A stretch of DNA of 64,000 nt from VXNJ01 sp965249595 (GCA_965249595.1 OZ252242.1:1736001-1800000); one strand, 5' to 3'; shown: positions 1 to 8,367, numbered from the stretch's first letter. A program made the numbers and translations. The notes: a model not told the origin generated them from the sequence alone.

Positions 1-711
1 GAAAAGCCCGCCCGCGGCCCGCACCATCTGCGCCGCCCGGGCCATGAATCCCGGCGGAATATCGGGAAGCCCCTCGTTGGCCAGGATCGGGCAGAAAAGC
101 ACACCGGCAAATGGTATGCCGTCTGCGGCAAATCCATCGATCTTGTCCTGCAGCTGGCGAAGGTACGCCGCGGTGAGGGCGTCGCCATTTAGGCCCTCCT
201 CGATCGGGCGATAGCTCTGCGGCATCGGGATCGAGCGGACCTCTTCAGAATCCTGGCCATGGACCCGGGTCAGCTTTCGCACCTCGGTCGAGTTGCCGTG
301 ATAGGCCGAGTCGGAGCAGATCAGACCACGCCCGCCGGTCGCGGCGCGGGCCATTTGGATGGCGACTTCATTGGCTTCCGTGCCGCTGCAAGTAAATACC
401 GCAGTAGTGATCGAATCGGCGTGCAGGCCGGTGAGCCTCTCGGCATAGTCGAGGATCCCCTCGTGCAGATAGCGCGAGTGGACGTTTAGAGTCTCTGTCT
501 GGCGCCGCATCGAATCGACGACATGGGAATTAGCGTGGCCAACGCAGGGCACATTGTTATATAGATCAAGGTAACGCTGGCCTTCAGCGTCGTAGAGCCA
601 AACGCCCTCACCGCGTACGATGTGCACGGGGTCCTGGTAGAAGGTGGTAATTCCGGTGCCGAGCAACCGCTCGCGGCGGGCGATGAGTTCGGCAGTGGAT
701 AGCTTGCTCAT
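1..711 (-). CDS. Class III PLP-dependent aminotransferase, N-terminal 237 residues (cut by window edge)
   Basis: The minus-strand frame stays open from ATG at 711 to base 1, so the C-terminal half, including the PLP lysine, lies outside the window. The N-terminal part has the class III layout: a short leader, then LYDAEGQRYLDLYNNVPCVG (the substrate-loop region), the GHANSHVV segment, and TCSGTEANEVAIQMAR, which is the phosphate-binding SGTEAN motif. A YHGNS motif follows, where the aromatic residue stacks on the PLP ring. Relatives transfer amino groups from omega-amino acids or amino alcohols to a keto acid. The substrate cannot be read from this fragment. A decayed copy of the first 30 codons and of the upstream DNA lies near 11.5 kb. 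Family call is firm; specificity is unknown. Confidence 0.88.
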   Translation of the reverse strand, partial: MSKLSTAELIARRERLLGTGITTFYQDPVHIVRGEGVWLYDAEGQRYLDLYNNVPCVGHANSHVVDSMRRQTETLNVHSRYLHEGILDYAERLTGLHADSITTAVFTCSGTEANEVAIQMARAATGGRGLICSDSAYHGNSTEVRKLTRVHGQDSEEVRSIPMPQSYRPIEEGLNGDALTAAYLRQLQDKIDGFAADGIPFAGVLFCPILANEGLPDIPPGFMARAAQMVRAAGGLF

Positions 712-980
712 GCTGAAATTGTCGGCGAAATGACGGTCTGCGGCAATCGCCGGCTTTTAGTGCACCGCGTCCTGGAAGCGTTGGTTTCGAAGTTTCATCA
801 TTGGGTTTTGGCAGATTCCACACCGGCCAAGCCCGTGCGCCCGAATGAAGGGCGCGGCAAGCTGACCAGCCGAGTCATCAATGCGGTGTCAACGCGCTGG
901 CACGGCAATCTCTACACACCAGCTCATACTTTCGACGAGGACAGTTGCACGGTGATTGCATCGTGAAATGAATCCCCAGC

Positions 981-1175
981 ATGGCCAATCTTGTAGCCCA
1001 CTGGCAATTGGCGTCCGGCGATGCCAAACGCTTGGGTAAGTTCCTATCTGACCCGTTCGTTTGGCCAATCGAAACGCTATCGCATCCCGTGCCCACACAC
1101 TCAGCGTGGAAGACGACTCACGGCAGCACTTTAGACAAGAAATGTTTCGATAATTTTCATGCTGGGAAAAATTAG
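981..1175 (+). pseudogene. Truncated duplicate of VOC-protein N-terminus
   Basis: The 64-codon frame begins MANLVAHWQLASGDAKRLGK and matches the start of the VOC protein encoded 36 bp downstream (MANIVVHWELGSRHAEKLGN) at most positions for about 31 residues, up to the WPIE/WRVE segment. The resemblance then stops abruptly and the rest is unrelated. This looks like the 5' end of a tandem duplicate whose remainder was lost. It could also be translated as a short leader peptide, but nothing supports a function. Confidence 0.6.
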
Positions 1176-1211
1176 ACTTGGCGTTATTCGCGACGTGACA
1201 GGGGCATCATT

Positions 1212-1973
1212 GTGGCCAATATCGTAGTCCACTGGGAACTTGGTTCTCGGCACGCCGAAAAGTTGGGAAATTTCTACAAAAGCCTCTTTGGCTGGCGGGT
1301 AGAAAAGCAATCGTCGATGGACTATCGGGTCGTTTACACCGGCAACAAGCTGGGAATTGACGGCGGCATCGTTCAGATTGACGGAGCAACGCCGCCGTAT
1401 CTCACGTTCTACGTGATGGTCAATGACCTGCAGGCAACCCTGGATATGGCAGAAATTCAAGGCGCAAAAGTCGCATTTCCGCCCACTCCAATTGCGAATG
1501 TGGGAACGTTTGCCCAGATCAACGATCCGGAAGGTTTTCTAGTCGGGATCATTGAACCGCCGCCTGATTGGGACGATCAAGCCGCCGGCCGCGAGCAAGA
1601 AGAAGACACCGGAAATCCAGTCCTTCACTGGGAGATAAATTCGGCGAACGCGGCGGATCTGCAAGGTTTCTATACAACGCTTTTTGATTGGCGAATTGGC
1701 ACCGACCTCCCGAACGATTACCCCATGGTGCTCACCGGTGGCGAAGGGGGAATTGGCGGTGGAATCTGTCAAATTGAGGACGATGGGCCCGCCTCCCTAA
1801 CTCTTTATGTCGAGGTGGACGATGTCCAGGCCACTCTTGACAAGGCCCAAGGCCTCGGCGCCAAAGGCGTCGGGGAATTGATGCACGTCCCCGGCATTGG
1901 CACCTTCTCCCATATCAGCGATCCCGACGGGCACGTCCTCGGCGTAATGCGGGATGAATCGGCCGAAGGCTAG
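1212..1973 (+). CDS. Two-domain VOC (glyoxalase/bleomycin-resistance fold) protein
   Basis: The 253-aa protein has two tandem VOC modules, about residues 1-120 and 136-250. Each begins with a VxHWE strand, then an FY..LFxWR helix-strand, a GGI(C/V)QI strand and a final DPEGF/DPDGHVLGV strand. This duplicated layout is typical of predicted lyase or antibiotic-resistance-like VOC proteins that place one metal or ligand site between paired modules. The substrate is not predictable. The start is GTG at 1212, chosen because it matches the truncated copy upstream; an AGGGG tract lies about 9 bp before it. The gene stands alone, convergent with the acyltransferase gene. Confidence 0.85.
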   Translation: MANIVVHWELGSRHAEKLGNFYKSLFGWRVEKQSSMDYRVVYTGNKLGIDGGIVQIDGATPPYLTFYVMVNDLQATLDMAEIQGAKVAFPPTPIANVGTFAQINDPEGFLVGIIEPPPDWDDQAAGREQEEDTGNPVLHWEINSANAADLQGFYTTLFDWRIGTDLPNDYPMVLTGGEGGIGGGICQIEDDGPASLTLYVEVDDVQATLDKAQGLGAKGVGELMHVPGIGTFSHISDPDGHVLGVMRDESAEG

Positions 1974-2304
1974 CTTAATAACTTAGATGAAATAACGTCG
2001 AAACGGCCGCAATCTGGAGCCGACGAATCGTGTGCCGATAGCCAATTGAGAGTTGTTGAATTTGCCAGCTGGCGCTGGCAACCTGCGTAGACAGCCGTCG
2101 GATGAGTCGATCGCAACCACATTCCAATCGGTCTGGAAGCGTCATCGGAAATCCGCAATCATGGGGAGGCGACTCACAACGTGTTCTCTGGTTGTGGCGG
2201 ACTGCCGCCCTCGCCGAAGATTGGGATAACTTTGGTCGGCGATATTGACTGTTTGACATGAGGCGAATGGACAAACAGACGCCACGGACTGCCTGGCTTG
2301 GGCC
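1974..2304. other. Intergenic region with one perfect hairpin
   Basis: This 331-bp gap lies between convergent genes and holds no credible gene. A perfect inverted repeat TTGCCAG-6 nt-CTGGCAA sits at 2062-2081. No T-tract follows on either strand, so a terminator role is only possible. Confidence 0.4.
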
Positions 2305-3555
2305 CTAAAGCGGCGACTTTGATCTTTGACCGTTCAGCAATACCCCCAATCGCGTGTAGCGGACCAAGTACCGGTAAGTCAACATGCCCAGGATGCATGT
2401 GGCGACGCAGGCCGCCAGGAATTTGGCTTCTGCGCCCCAGCTCAAGCCGGTCAGTTCCTGCAATCGACCTTGCCGGTCCAGGTGGGCCAGATAAAACGTG
2501 ATGAAAGCCACCAGCGGTAAATGGATGATGTAAATCCAGTATGAGGAGTCCGCAAGCCAGCGGATCCAGACGCGCGGTGACGACAGCAAGCTCTCGAAGA
2601 GGCCCACCAACCCGATGCAAAACAAGGCCGCCGCGGAACCGTAGAAAACGGTTCTGATCAGCCAAAGAAAGGCCACTGCCTCTTCACCCGCGTCCTGCCG
2701 AGTCGCATCGTCCACCGCCCCGCTCAGCACGACGTGCACCCAGAATGCAAATGCGGCCATGACCCACAGTGTGACCATCGTTTCCGGTCGTTTGATCCGG
2801 TCGATGAATTCGCGCCTGATGTAGAGTCCATACCCATAGAAAAAGAACAGGCCGGCATAGAACACATCGACCAGGTTCAACGGCCAGACGGGTTTTGACT
2901 CATCGCCGGCCCGCAGGACCAGCAGTATGACCGCTCCCAGCATCAGCAACAGCGGAATTCGCGTGTAGATGGCATTGCCCAACCGCCTGCCAATTGAAAC
3001 TCGGTCCGCTGCTTGCAGGATTGCCCGCACCGGCCGTAACTTTGGCAGCGATCGGATGGCAATAAGTGCCGCGTACATCAGCAGCAGGTAGTACAAAAAC
3101 CATAGATGGGCTACGATATCGCCGCTGGAACCCAGGCTCTTCCGATCCCGCATTACATCCTGAAATATTTCCCAAGACATAGCTCCGTACCAGCCATAGA
3201 CCCATATCGTCGGGACCAAGATTGCCATCACGGCTCCAAAAAACACCAAAGGCAGGGCGATTCGCCTGAGCCGGTCGAAAATGAAGGCTGGAGTGGGGCG
3301 GCGATCCAAGACCAGGTGGGCGAAGAACCCTGCCATGAGAAAGAAAACCGGCATTCGCCAAGAGTGGATGAAGTCAAAAACTAACAAAAGAAAGATGGAC
3401 TGGTCGTCGTCCGCGGGCCATATGGCTTCGATCCCGACGATGCGTGAGAAATACGGCAGCGATCCGTGGATGACGATGCCGAGCAACATCGCCGTCCCGC
3501 GCAGGCCATCGAGCCCGTGGTATCGCTGCATCCCTTGCCTGGCTAGAGAATCCAT
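2305..3555 (-). CDS. Membrane acyltransferase, acyltransferase-3 (OpgC/NodX-like) family
   Basis: The 416-aa protein is almost entirely hydrophobic with roughly ten predicted membrane segments, as in acyltransferase-3 proteins that O-acylate cell-envelope glycans or lipids. The family signature is present: YHGLDGLRGTAMLLGIVIHG near the N-terminus carries the conserved Arg and His, and FFLMAGFFAHLVL follows around residue 75. WIYIIHLPLV near residue 365 is the usual C-terminal membrane motif. Residue M9 (MQRYHGLDGLR) is an equally plausible start. The amidase gene lies 220 bp upstream on the same strand, too far to assume an operon. The acyl acceptor is unknown. Confidence 0.85.
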   Translation of the reverse strand: MDSLARQGMQRYHGLDGLRGTAMLLGIVIHGSLPYFSRIVGIEAIWPADDDQSIFLLLVFDFIHSWRMPVFFLMAGFFAHLVLDRRPTPAFIFDRLRRIALPLVFFGAVMAILVPTIWVYGWYGAMSWEIFQDVMRDRKSLGSSGDIVAHLWFLYYLLLMYAALIAIRSLPKLRPVRAILQAADRVSIGRRLGNAIYTRIPLLLMLGAVILLVLRAGDESKPVWPLNLVDVFYAGLFFFYGYGLYIRREFIDRIKRPETMVTLWVMAAFAFWVHVVLSGAVDDATRQDAGEEAVAFLWLIRTVFYGSAAALFCIGLVGLFESLLSSPRVWIRWLADSSYWIYIIHLPLVAFITFYLAHLDRQGRLQELTGLSWGAEAKFLAACVATCILGMLTYRYLVRYTRLGVLLNGQRSKSPL

Positions 3556-3775
3556 ATCCTCGTCTGCTTAGTTGGGCGCCGCTGCGGTAGCTGGCGTCCA
3601 GATTCAGAACCCTTGGGCTCAGGAGTCGTTCAGCGTCGGACCGATTGAAACAAAATCCATTCAGTTTCGCGGTGCCAAACGTCCAGTCGAATTCCTTGAC
3701 TGCCTAACGGCCGACGACCCCTGACCCGGATTGGACATCCAAATGTTCGTGGCGGTGCGGGCCAGATTGCTTCGG

Positions 3776-5179
3776 TTAAAGCGGTGGTCGCTGCCAGCCG
3801 CCCAGCGATTCCTCAATGCATTGTGCCAAGGCCAGCGCAATGTCTTCACGCCAAGGCTTGGCAACGACCTGCACGCCGATAGGCAAACCGGCGCCTGAGG
3901 TTCCGGCACGGACAACCGCCCCCGGCCAACCGGTCATGTTGTGGATCATCGCGTACATGGACCCATCTTTGTACCTGGGGGTGTTGGATTGACCATGGGA
4001 TATCGCTGCATGGGCGTGGGCCGGGCAAAGAATCGCGTCGTAACCCGATAGAAACGAGAGCATCTGCCGTCGGAATTCATCGACCCAGACCAGGATTTCA
4101 GCCAGTTCGGTCACTGACGGCCGGTGTTCGCGTTGAAATTCAATCGCCTGTTGCATGAGTTTGTGACGCCTACTGGTCCCGGCCCGGGCCAGGATGCGGC
4201 TCAATTGATCGCCACCCACTCCGGCATTGAAAGCGTGGAACTGGCTCCTGATTGATTCCAAGCAAAGGGGTCGATCCTCCACCACCGTGACCCCGGCATC
4301 AGTGAGCGCCGCCGCCGCGTTTCGGATTGCTTCGGCAGTCTTCGGTGTGACAGGAACTTCTGGTATGTCCGTATGGAATGCAACTCTGAGCCCCGCCGGA
4401 TCTACGTCTCTGGGATTGCGCAACGCGACCGGAGCCACAGTTGGATCTGCGCCATCTGGTCCGGCAAGTATCGGGAGAGCAAGGGCCAGATCTTTCACAT
4501 ATCGTGCCAATGGGCCCAATTGCCAGAGCTGCGAGAGGCCGCCGGCGAAAGCGGGGTAGTGTCCCGTGCCGGGAACGCGTCCGGAAGTTGGCTTGATGCC
4601 GGCAATACCGCAGAAATGAGCCGGTCCGCGAATGCTCCCGCCCACATCGCTGCCTACGCCCAGCGGCGATTGCCCTGACGATATTGCGGCGCCTTCGCCG
4701 CCACTACTTCCACCAGGGTGGCGAGAAGGGTCGTAGGGGTTGTTGGTTCGGCCGTAAACGAGATTGTCAGTTTCACCGGCAGCGGAAAGTTCTGGCAAGT
4801 TCGACTTGCCGATCACGATCGCCCCGGCGCGCTTGAGCCTGGCCACTACGGTGGCATCCTTGACCGGAACATATTCGGCGCGCCCCAGGGTTCCGCCGGT
4901 TGTCGTCACGCCCGCCGTTTCAACAGCATCTTTTATCGTGATCGGAACCCCATGCAGCGGTCCGACTAAGGTGCCGCGGGATAACTCTCTATCCAATTGC
5001 CGGGCTCGGGCTAAGGCAGAGTCCGCCAGCACGATTACGACCGCGTTGAGGATTGGAGTCACCGCTTCGATGCGATCCAAGTGGGCTTGGACCACTTCGA
5101 CTGACGAAACCTGCCGGTCCCGGATCATGCCAGCCAGAGAGGACGCGGATCTGAATATCAACTCATCCATGGCGCACAA
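3776..5179 (-). CDS. Amidase-signature family amidase
   Basis: The 467-aa protein has the complete Ser-cisSer-Lys triad of the amidase signature. The Lys is in GVPITIKDAVETAGV, the cis-Ser in HPGGSSGGEGAA and the nucleophilic Ser in GVGSDVGGSIRGP, followed by CGIAGIKPTSGRVP. Such enzymes hydrolyse carboxamides. It could be a GatA relative, but no gatB or gatC lies nearby, and the C-terminal YDAILCPAHAHAA and GAGLPIGVQVVAKP segments fit the stand-alone amidases. M4 (MDELIFRSASSLAG) is the likelier start. Substrate is unknown. Confidence 0.9.
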   Translation of the reverse strand: MCAMDELIFRSASSLAGMIRDRQVSSVEVVQAHLDRIEAVTPILNAVVIVLADSALARARQLDRELSRGTLVGPLHGVPITIKDAVETAGVTTTGGTLGRAEYVPVKDATVVARLKRAGAIVIGKSNLPELSAAGETDNLVYGRTNNPYDPSRHPGGSSGGEGAAISSGQSPLGVGSDVGGSIRGPAHFCGIAGIKPTSGRVPGTGHYPAFAGGLSQLWQLGPLARYVKDLALALPILAGPDGADPTVAPVALRNPRDVDPAGLRVAFHTDIPEVPVTPKTAEAIRNAAAALTDAGVTVVEDRPLCLESIRSQFHAFNAGVGGDQLSRILARAGTSRRHKLMQQAIEFQREHRPSVTELAEILVWVDEFRRQMLSFLSGYDAILCPAHAHAAISHGQSNTPRYKDGSMYAMIHNMTGWPGAVVRAGTSGAGLPIGVQVVAKPWREDIALALAQCIEESLGGWQRPPL

Positions 5180-5600
5180 CCCTTTAATGACGGCGGTGAT
5201 TTATTACCGTCGCAACGACTCTTCCCGATAGGCGGCCGAACCCTGTCGTATTCTGACCCGCACCTTCGCCGTCGCAGTCGATGGCCTTTAGAGATCATCA
5301 TGGTTATCTTGTATCTTGGAGGCGTGGTCAAATGGCTGTTTCCATCCGCTAACCTGACAGCTTCGACCGTAGGCATCATGCCGCGTTCAATCGCTAGCCC
5401 TTGCTGATACAGCTTCTTAGAGAAATAAATTGATATCGACTGTACTGGCCGGACTCCACCGTGAGATTTACAGCTGTGCGTGACGGAGGTACCGCACGCG
5501 TCGCCGGCAAAGTTGATTGGAGTCAAGATCAGCACACGAAAAATCGGATTGCCCAGATTCAAAAGGTTCTACTTGGCCAAGAACGAGATTGAAGCCGTGT
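5180..5600. other. Intergenic region upstream of brnTA and amidase
   Basis: This gap of about 420 bp lies between the divergent amidase and brnT genes. The amidase promoter should lie at its left edge, where AT-rich sequence (5200-5210) is flanked by CGGT and ACCG. A 43-codon plus-strand frame at 5461-5592 begins like fumarylacetoacetate-hydrolase-family N-termini, but it is too short to call a gene. Confidence 0.35.
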
Positions 5601-5647
5601 TTGAATTACTGAAATACACTACCTATTTATACTTACAATTACGTAAT
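5601..5647 (+). promoter_or_regulatory. Candidate brnTA promoter and operator palindrome
   Basis: This is an AT-rich island in GC-rich DNA. TTGAAT (5601-5606) and TATTTA (5624-5629) are 17 bp apart and fit -35 and -10 elements. A perfect 10-bp palindrome ATTACGTAAT follows at 5638-5647, just downstream of the expected transcription start. Known BrnT/BrnA operons are autorepressed by the antitoxin or complex, so this is a reasonable operator candidate. No binding data are implied. Confidence 0.4.
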
Positions 5648-5672
5648 GTCAGTGAGTGATAATCCGACGTGA

Positions 5673-5951
5673 GAATGGAACGGAAGCAAGGATGAGGCGA
5701 ATTACCGTGCACACGGCTTTCGATTCCAATTGGCCGCACTCGTATTCGATGACCCACTCGCCGCGACAGTGGAGGACCCCAATTCGCTCGAAACGCGTTG
5801 GCGCACGATGGGCGTTGTAGCGGGAGTGGTGTTGATGGTCGTCCACACGTGGCCCGAATACGATTCCTTGATCGGAACCGATGTCGGGCGCATCAGCAGC
5901 GCTCGAAAAGCGACCCGGAGAGAAAGGGCCGAATATGAAGCTGGTTCCTAA
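5673..5951 (+). pseudogene. brnT: BrnT-family toxin (RNase) frame lacking a usable start codon
   Basis: The frame reads EWNGSKDEANYRAHGFRFQL, then AALVFDDPLAATVEDP, VVHTWPE and GRISSARKATRRERAEYE, which is the full BrnT consensus for a RelE-like ribosome-independent RNase. The conserved EW..(K)..N..HG start is preceded directly by an in-frame TGA (5670-5672), and the first conventional start codon is TTG at 5730, which would drop the conserved HG region. GTG at 5669 and ATG at 5675 lie one frame away, so a single-base indel at about 5672-5682 could have disconnected the start. The frame overlaps brnA by 17 bp, the normal operon arrangement. It may be inactivated, or it may make a shortened protein from TTG 5730. 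Confidence 0.75.
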
Positions 5952-6285
5952 AAAGCGATCTGCCGAGCAAGCGCCGGATATTACAGAAATTGCCAAGTTG
6001 CCTGATGACCAAATCGACACGTCGGATATCCCCGAAGTGCTTGATTGGTCTGATGCCAGGCGTGGCGTCTTTTATCGACCAATCAAAAAACAAGTAACTA
6101 TTCGAATAGATGCCGATGTAATCGATTGGTTCAAGAAACAAACACAAGGTCGCCGCGGATATCAAACCGACATGAATCGAGCCCTGCGAGAACATGCTTT
6201 GCGGGGCCAATCGGGAGCCAGTTTGGCGGAATCTGTCCAAAGCAAATCCGACTCTAACTCCCTCGGGAAACCGGGCAATAGATAA
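5935..6285 (+). CDS. brnA: BrnA-family antitoxin
   Basis: The 116-aa product begins at ATG 5935, inside the end of the toxin frame. It contains a TSDIPEVLDW segment, then KKQVTIRIDADVIDWFKKQ and YQTDMNRALREHAL. The latter two are the ribbon-helix-helix DNA-binding core of BrnA antitoxins, which bind BrnT tightly and repress the operon. The C-terminal 25 residues are a low-complexity tail. A frame extension upstream to 5881 exists but overlaps the toxin frame and lacks antitoxin character. Since the toxin frame looks broken, this may be an orphan antitoxin that still regulates. Confidence 0.85.
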   Translation: MKLVPKKRSAEQAPDITEIAKLPDDQIDTSDIPEVLDWSDARRGVFYRPIKKQVTIRIDADVIDWFKKQTQGRRGYQTDMNRALREHALRGQSGASLAESVQSKSDSNSLGKPGNR

Positions 6286-6298
6286 GGTCTGGGTCTCG

Positions 6299-6340
6299 CG
6301 CCATTGCCCATTAAATGGCGGGAATACCGGGTCTTTTTTT
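6299..6340 (+). terminator. Probable terminator after brnA
   Basis: A perfect 7-bp stem CGCCATT/AATGGCG (6299-6305 with 6314-6320, 8-nt loop) is followed 12 nt later by a run of seven T (6334-6340). The stem-to-T distance is longer than ideal. Confidence 0.45.
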
Positions 6341-6423
6341 CCGATGTGTACCCGTCACGCCTTAAAAGAACGATCACTCATCTGGGTGTGAAATCGGGGG
6401 AAATGTTCGTGACCGCAACAACG

Positions 6424-6456
6424 AGTTCAACATGGTAGTTGCTGTCGTGTTGAACT
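6424..6456 (+). promoter_or_regulatory. Nine-bp perfect inverted repeat upstream of the nuclease gene
   Basis: AGTTCAACA (6424-6432) and TGTTGAACT (6448-6456) form a perfect dyad with a 15-nt spacer, 17 bp before the nuclease ATG. TTTTT follows shortly after. It may be an operator for a dimeric regulator (BrnA, encoded next door, is one candidate) or an attenuator hairpin in the leader. Confidence 0.5.
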
Positions 6457-6473
6457 GACAAATTTTTCGTACG

Positions 6474-8213
6474 ATGCCCCGGATCGGGGTCGGGCCAGAT
6501 ACGGTCCCAAAATCTCGCGCGAAGGCCATGCAACTAAATGCAATTAACACCTTCTCCGATTGCTTGTCAATAATTGTTCGGGCGTGTCACGAAACAGGCG
6601 CCATTCTTACGAAACATCGGATGAGAAATTCGGCGTCGGAAGAACATCACAGGAAATTCAATGACGCAGTTGGGGCGATTACAAAGCACCACGAACTGCA
6701 TCGAATCGCCGGTGCGCACGTAGTCGACCACCGCCGGCTGACTACCGACCAATTGCGTGAGGGGCTACTGAAGGTAAGGCCGCAATACCTCCACCAGGAA
6801 ACCGTTTGTTCGAATTTCGAACAAGCGTTGTTTAAAGAAGAAAGTACCCAGCTACGAGTGCTTTCGCGGTTGATCCTCGTCGATGTGCTGTTAAATCAAT
6901 TCGGATTCGAATTGCCGTTTGATGAGACCGAGGAAATGGTCATTGCATTTGAGCAAACGGTCGTGGACCGATCCAATGAGATTGAGCTTCAAGATCTGGG
7001 GTGCGCCAGCAACACGTCGACACGATTCAAAAACCTAAAACTATACGAGTTCGTGTTGGAAGTGGCATGGCAAAACAACGACGATAAGTCGCCCGATGAA
7101 GTCAATTTGTTAAGAATGCTCCGCGAACGGTTAGGTATTTCGGAATCTGACAATCGCCTGATGGAAGCGAAGCTTGGTAAATATCCAAAGCTGGACAACG
7201 GGCTCCACGTGCGAGACGAGATCGATGAAGCGCGTAAGTCCCTGCAGGGACTTGGTTTGCTGTTTGCAATTCGCCGAGAAGACGGTGCCGACGTAGATCT
7301 GGTCCCCGCAGAGGTGGCCGAACTGATCAGAAATGTGGTTGGCACCCAAATGCGGGATGAAGCCTACCGCATGATGATTCGTGAGCGGCCGGTTCGAAAA
7401 AAGGCGCACTTGACCAGCGTATTGGAAAAGAACGGCGTTGAGTACGGCAGATATGACACTTTGGAGACGCTGACAGACCTAGTCGTCAGCTATGTTCCAC
7501 CGACCAACGCCATTAGCAGCAATTCACCACGGTACGGGCTGGCCAATAAAGAACTTGCGGCGTGGTGCCGAAATCTCGGCGATTCCAGCTCTGGGACTAC
7601 CGACGAGATGGTGGACCGAATAATTCGCCATTTTGATCGGCGACGACCGGTTGTTGAACACCTCGATGACGAAAGGGCAACGTGGTACGAATACTTCGAA
7701 GAGCTAGCAACCCGATATTACGATTTGCTCCGGTCTCAGGATGTCATTGCCAAAGACTTGGAAATTGAGTCAAAGTTTGAAGAAGCAACCAACTACCTTT
7801 TTTCGGAAAAGCTGAAGCACACGCCGCTCAAGCAGCCCGGTTCAAACCACCCGGACGGGCTGCTTAGCCTGGGTTCCTACTACCTAATGTGGGACAACAA
7901 ATCGAAAGAATCACCCGTTAGTCTTCGCGACCACGTAAAGCAATTCGACGGTTATATGGAGGCAGCTGAGAAATCAGTCCCAATTTTCTTGGTTATCGGC
8001 CCCGCGTTTTCCGACGAGTCGGAGATTGAAGCAATTCGGTACCGGGCCGAGCACTTTGATCGCGCGATTACATTGATTACGGCCGCCGAACTTAGAGATT
8101 TGGCCGAGGAGTGGGCGAGCCCTGAGAACAAGCGTCGCGAAGAGCCGTTTCCTCTTGGGCTTTTGGGTGTCAACGGTCGATATTCGCGGAGCCAGTTGGG
8201 GAAAATTTCATAA
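6474..8213 (+). CDS. Putative restriction-like endonuclease with SAP-like segment and FokI-type PD-DxK domain
   Basis: The 579-aa protein is not a known named enzyme to me. The C-terminal domain (about residues 430-560) has P460-D461, then D474-N-K476 twelve residues on, followed by a Q in HVKQFDGYM. This is the PD-X(n)-DxK metal site, and its order and spacing resemble the FokI cleavage domain. An ITLITAAELRDLAEEW segment after it also recalls FokI's final strand and helix. Residues about 353-388 (GLANKELAAWCRNLG and SGTTDEMVDRIIRHF) look like a SAP DNA-binding helix-extension-helix, and a weaker similar unit precedes them at about 306-345. The N-terminal 300 residues are helical and unrecognised. 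No methyltransferase lies in the window, so it is not an ordinary R-M pair. GC and codon use seem lower than in the housekeeping block. M18 is an alternative start. Confidence 0.7.
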   Translation: MPRIGVGPDTVPKSRAKAMQLNAINTFSDCLSIIVRACHETGAILTKHRMRNSASEEHHRKFNDAVGAITKHHELHRIAGAHVVDHRRLTTDQLREGLLKVRPQYLHQETVCSNFEQALFKEESTQLRVLSRLILVDVLLNQFGFELPFDETEEMVIAFEQTVVDRSNEIELQDLGCASNTSTRFKNLKLYEFVLEVAWQNNDDKSPDEVNLLRMLRERLGISESDNRLMEAKLGKYPKLDNGLHVRDEIDEARKSLQGLGLLFAIRREDGADVDLVPAEVAELIRNVVGTQMRDEAYRMMIRERPVRKKAHLTSVLEKNGVEYGRYDTLETLTDLVVSYVPPTNAISSNSPRYGLANKELAAWCRNLGDSSSGTTDEMVDRIIRHFDRRRPVVEHLDDERATWYEYFEELATRYYDLLRSQDVIAKDLEIESKFEEATNYLFSEKLKHTPLKQPGSNHPDGLLSLGSYYLMWDNKSKESPVSLRDHVKQFDGYMEAAEKSVPIFLVIGPAFSDESEIEAIRYRAEHFDRAITLITAAELRDLAEEWASPENKRREEPFPLGLLGVNGRYSRSQLGKIS

Positions 8214-8223
8214 CCCTGGTCGG

Positions 8224-8253
8224 CACTAGCGATAAACACCTTTATGGCTAGTG
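8224..8253. terminator. Strong bidirectional hairpin between convergent genes
   Basis: CACTAGC (8224-8230) pairs with GCTAGTG (8247-8253). Inside it, ATAAA (8232-8236) pairs with TTTAT (8241-8245) around a CACC loop, with one G-G mismatch. It begins 10 nt after the nuclease stop codon. No T-run follows, so it may also stabilise mRNA ends. Confidence 0.5.
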
Positions 8254-8367
8254 GTCGATTTGCATCGATTCAGCTGTTGGCTGACAGATATTTCAAATTC
8301 AACGTCGATCAAGCCGGACCTGCGCAGCAGATGACCAACCGCCGGTGCATTAGGCAGTCCCAGCCCG

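Noticed and set aside
5461..5592. 43-codon plus-strand frame resembling the start of fumarylacetoacetate-hydrolase-family proteins
   Set aside because: Only about 15 residues look similar and the frame stops soon after; chance resemblance is likely.
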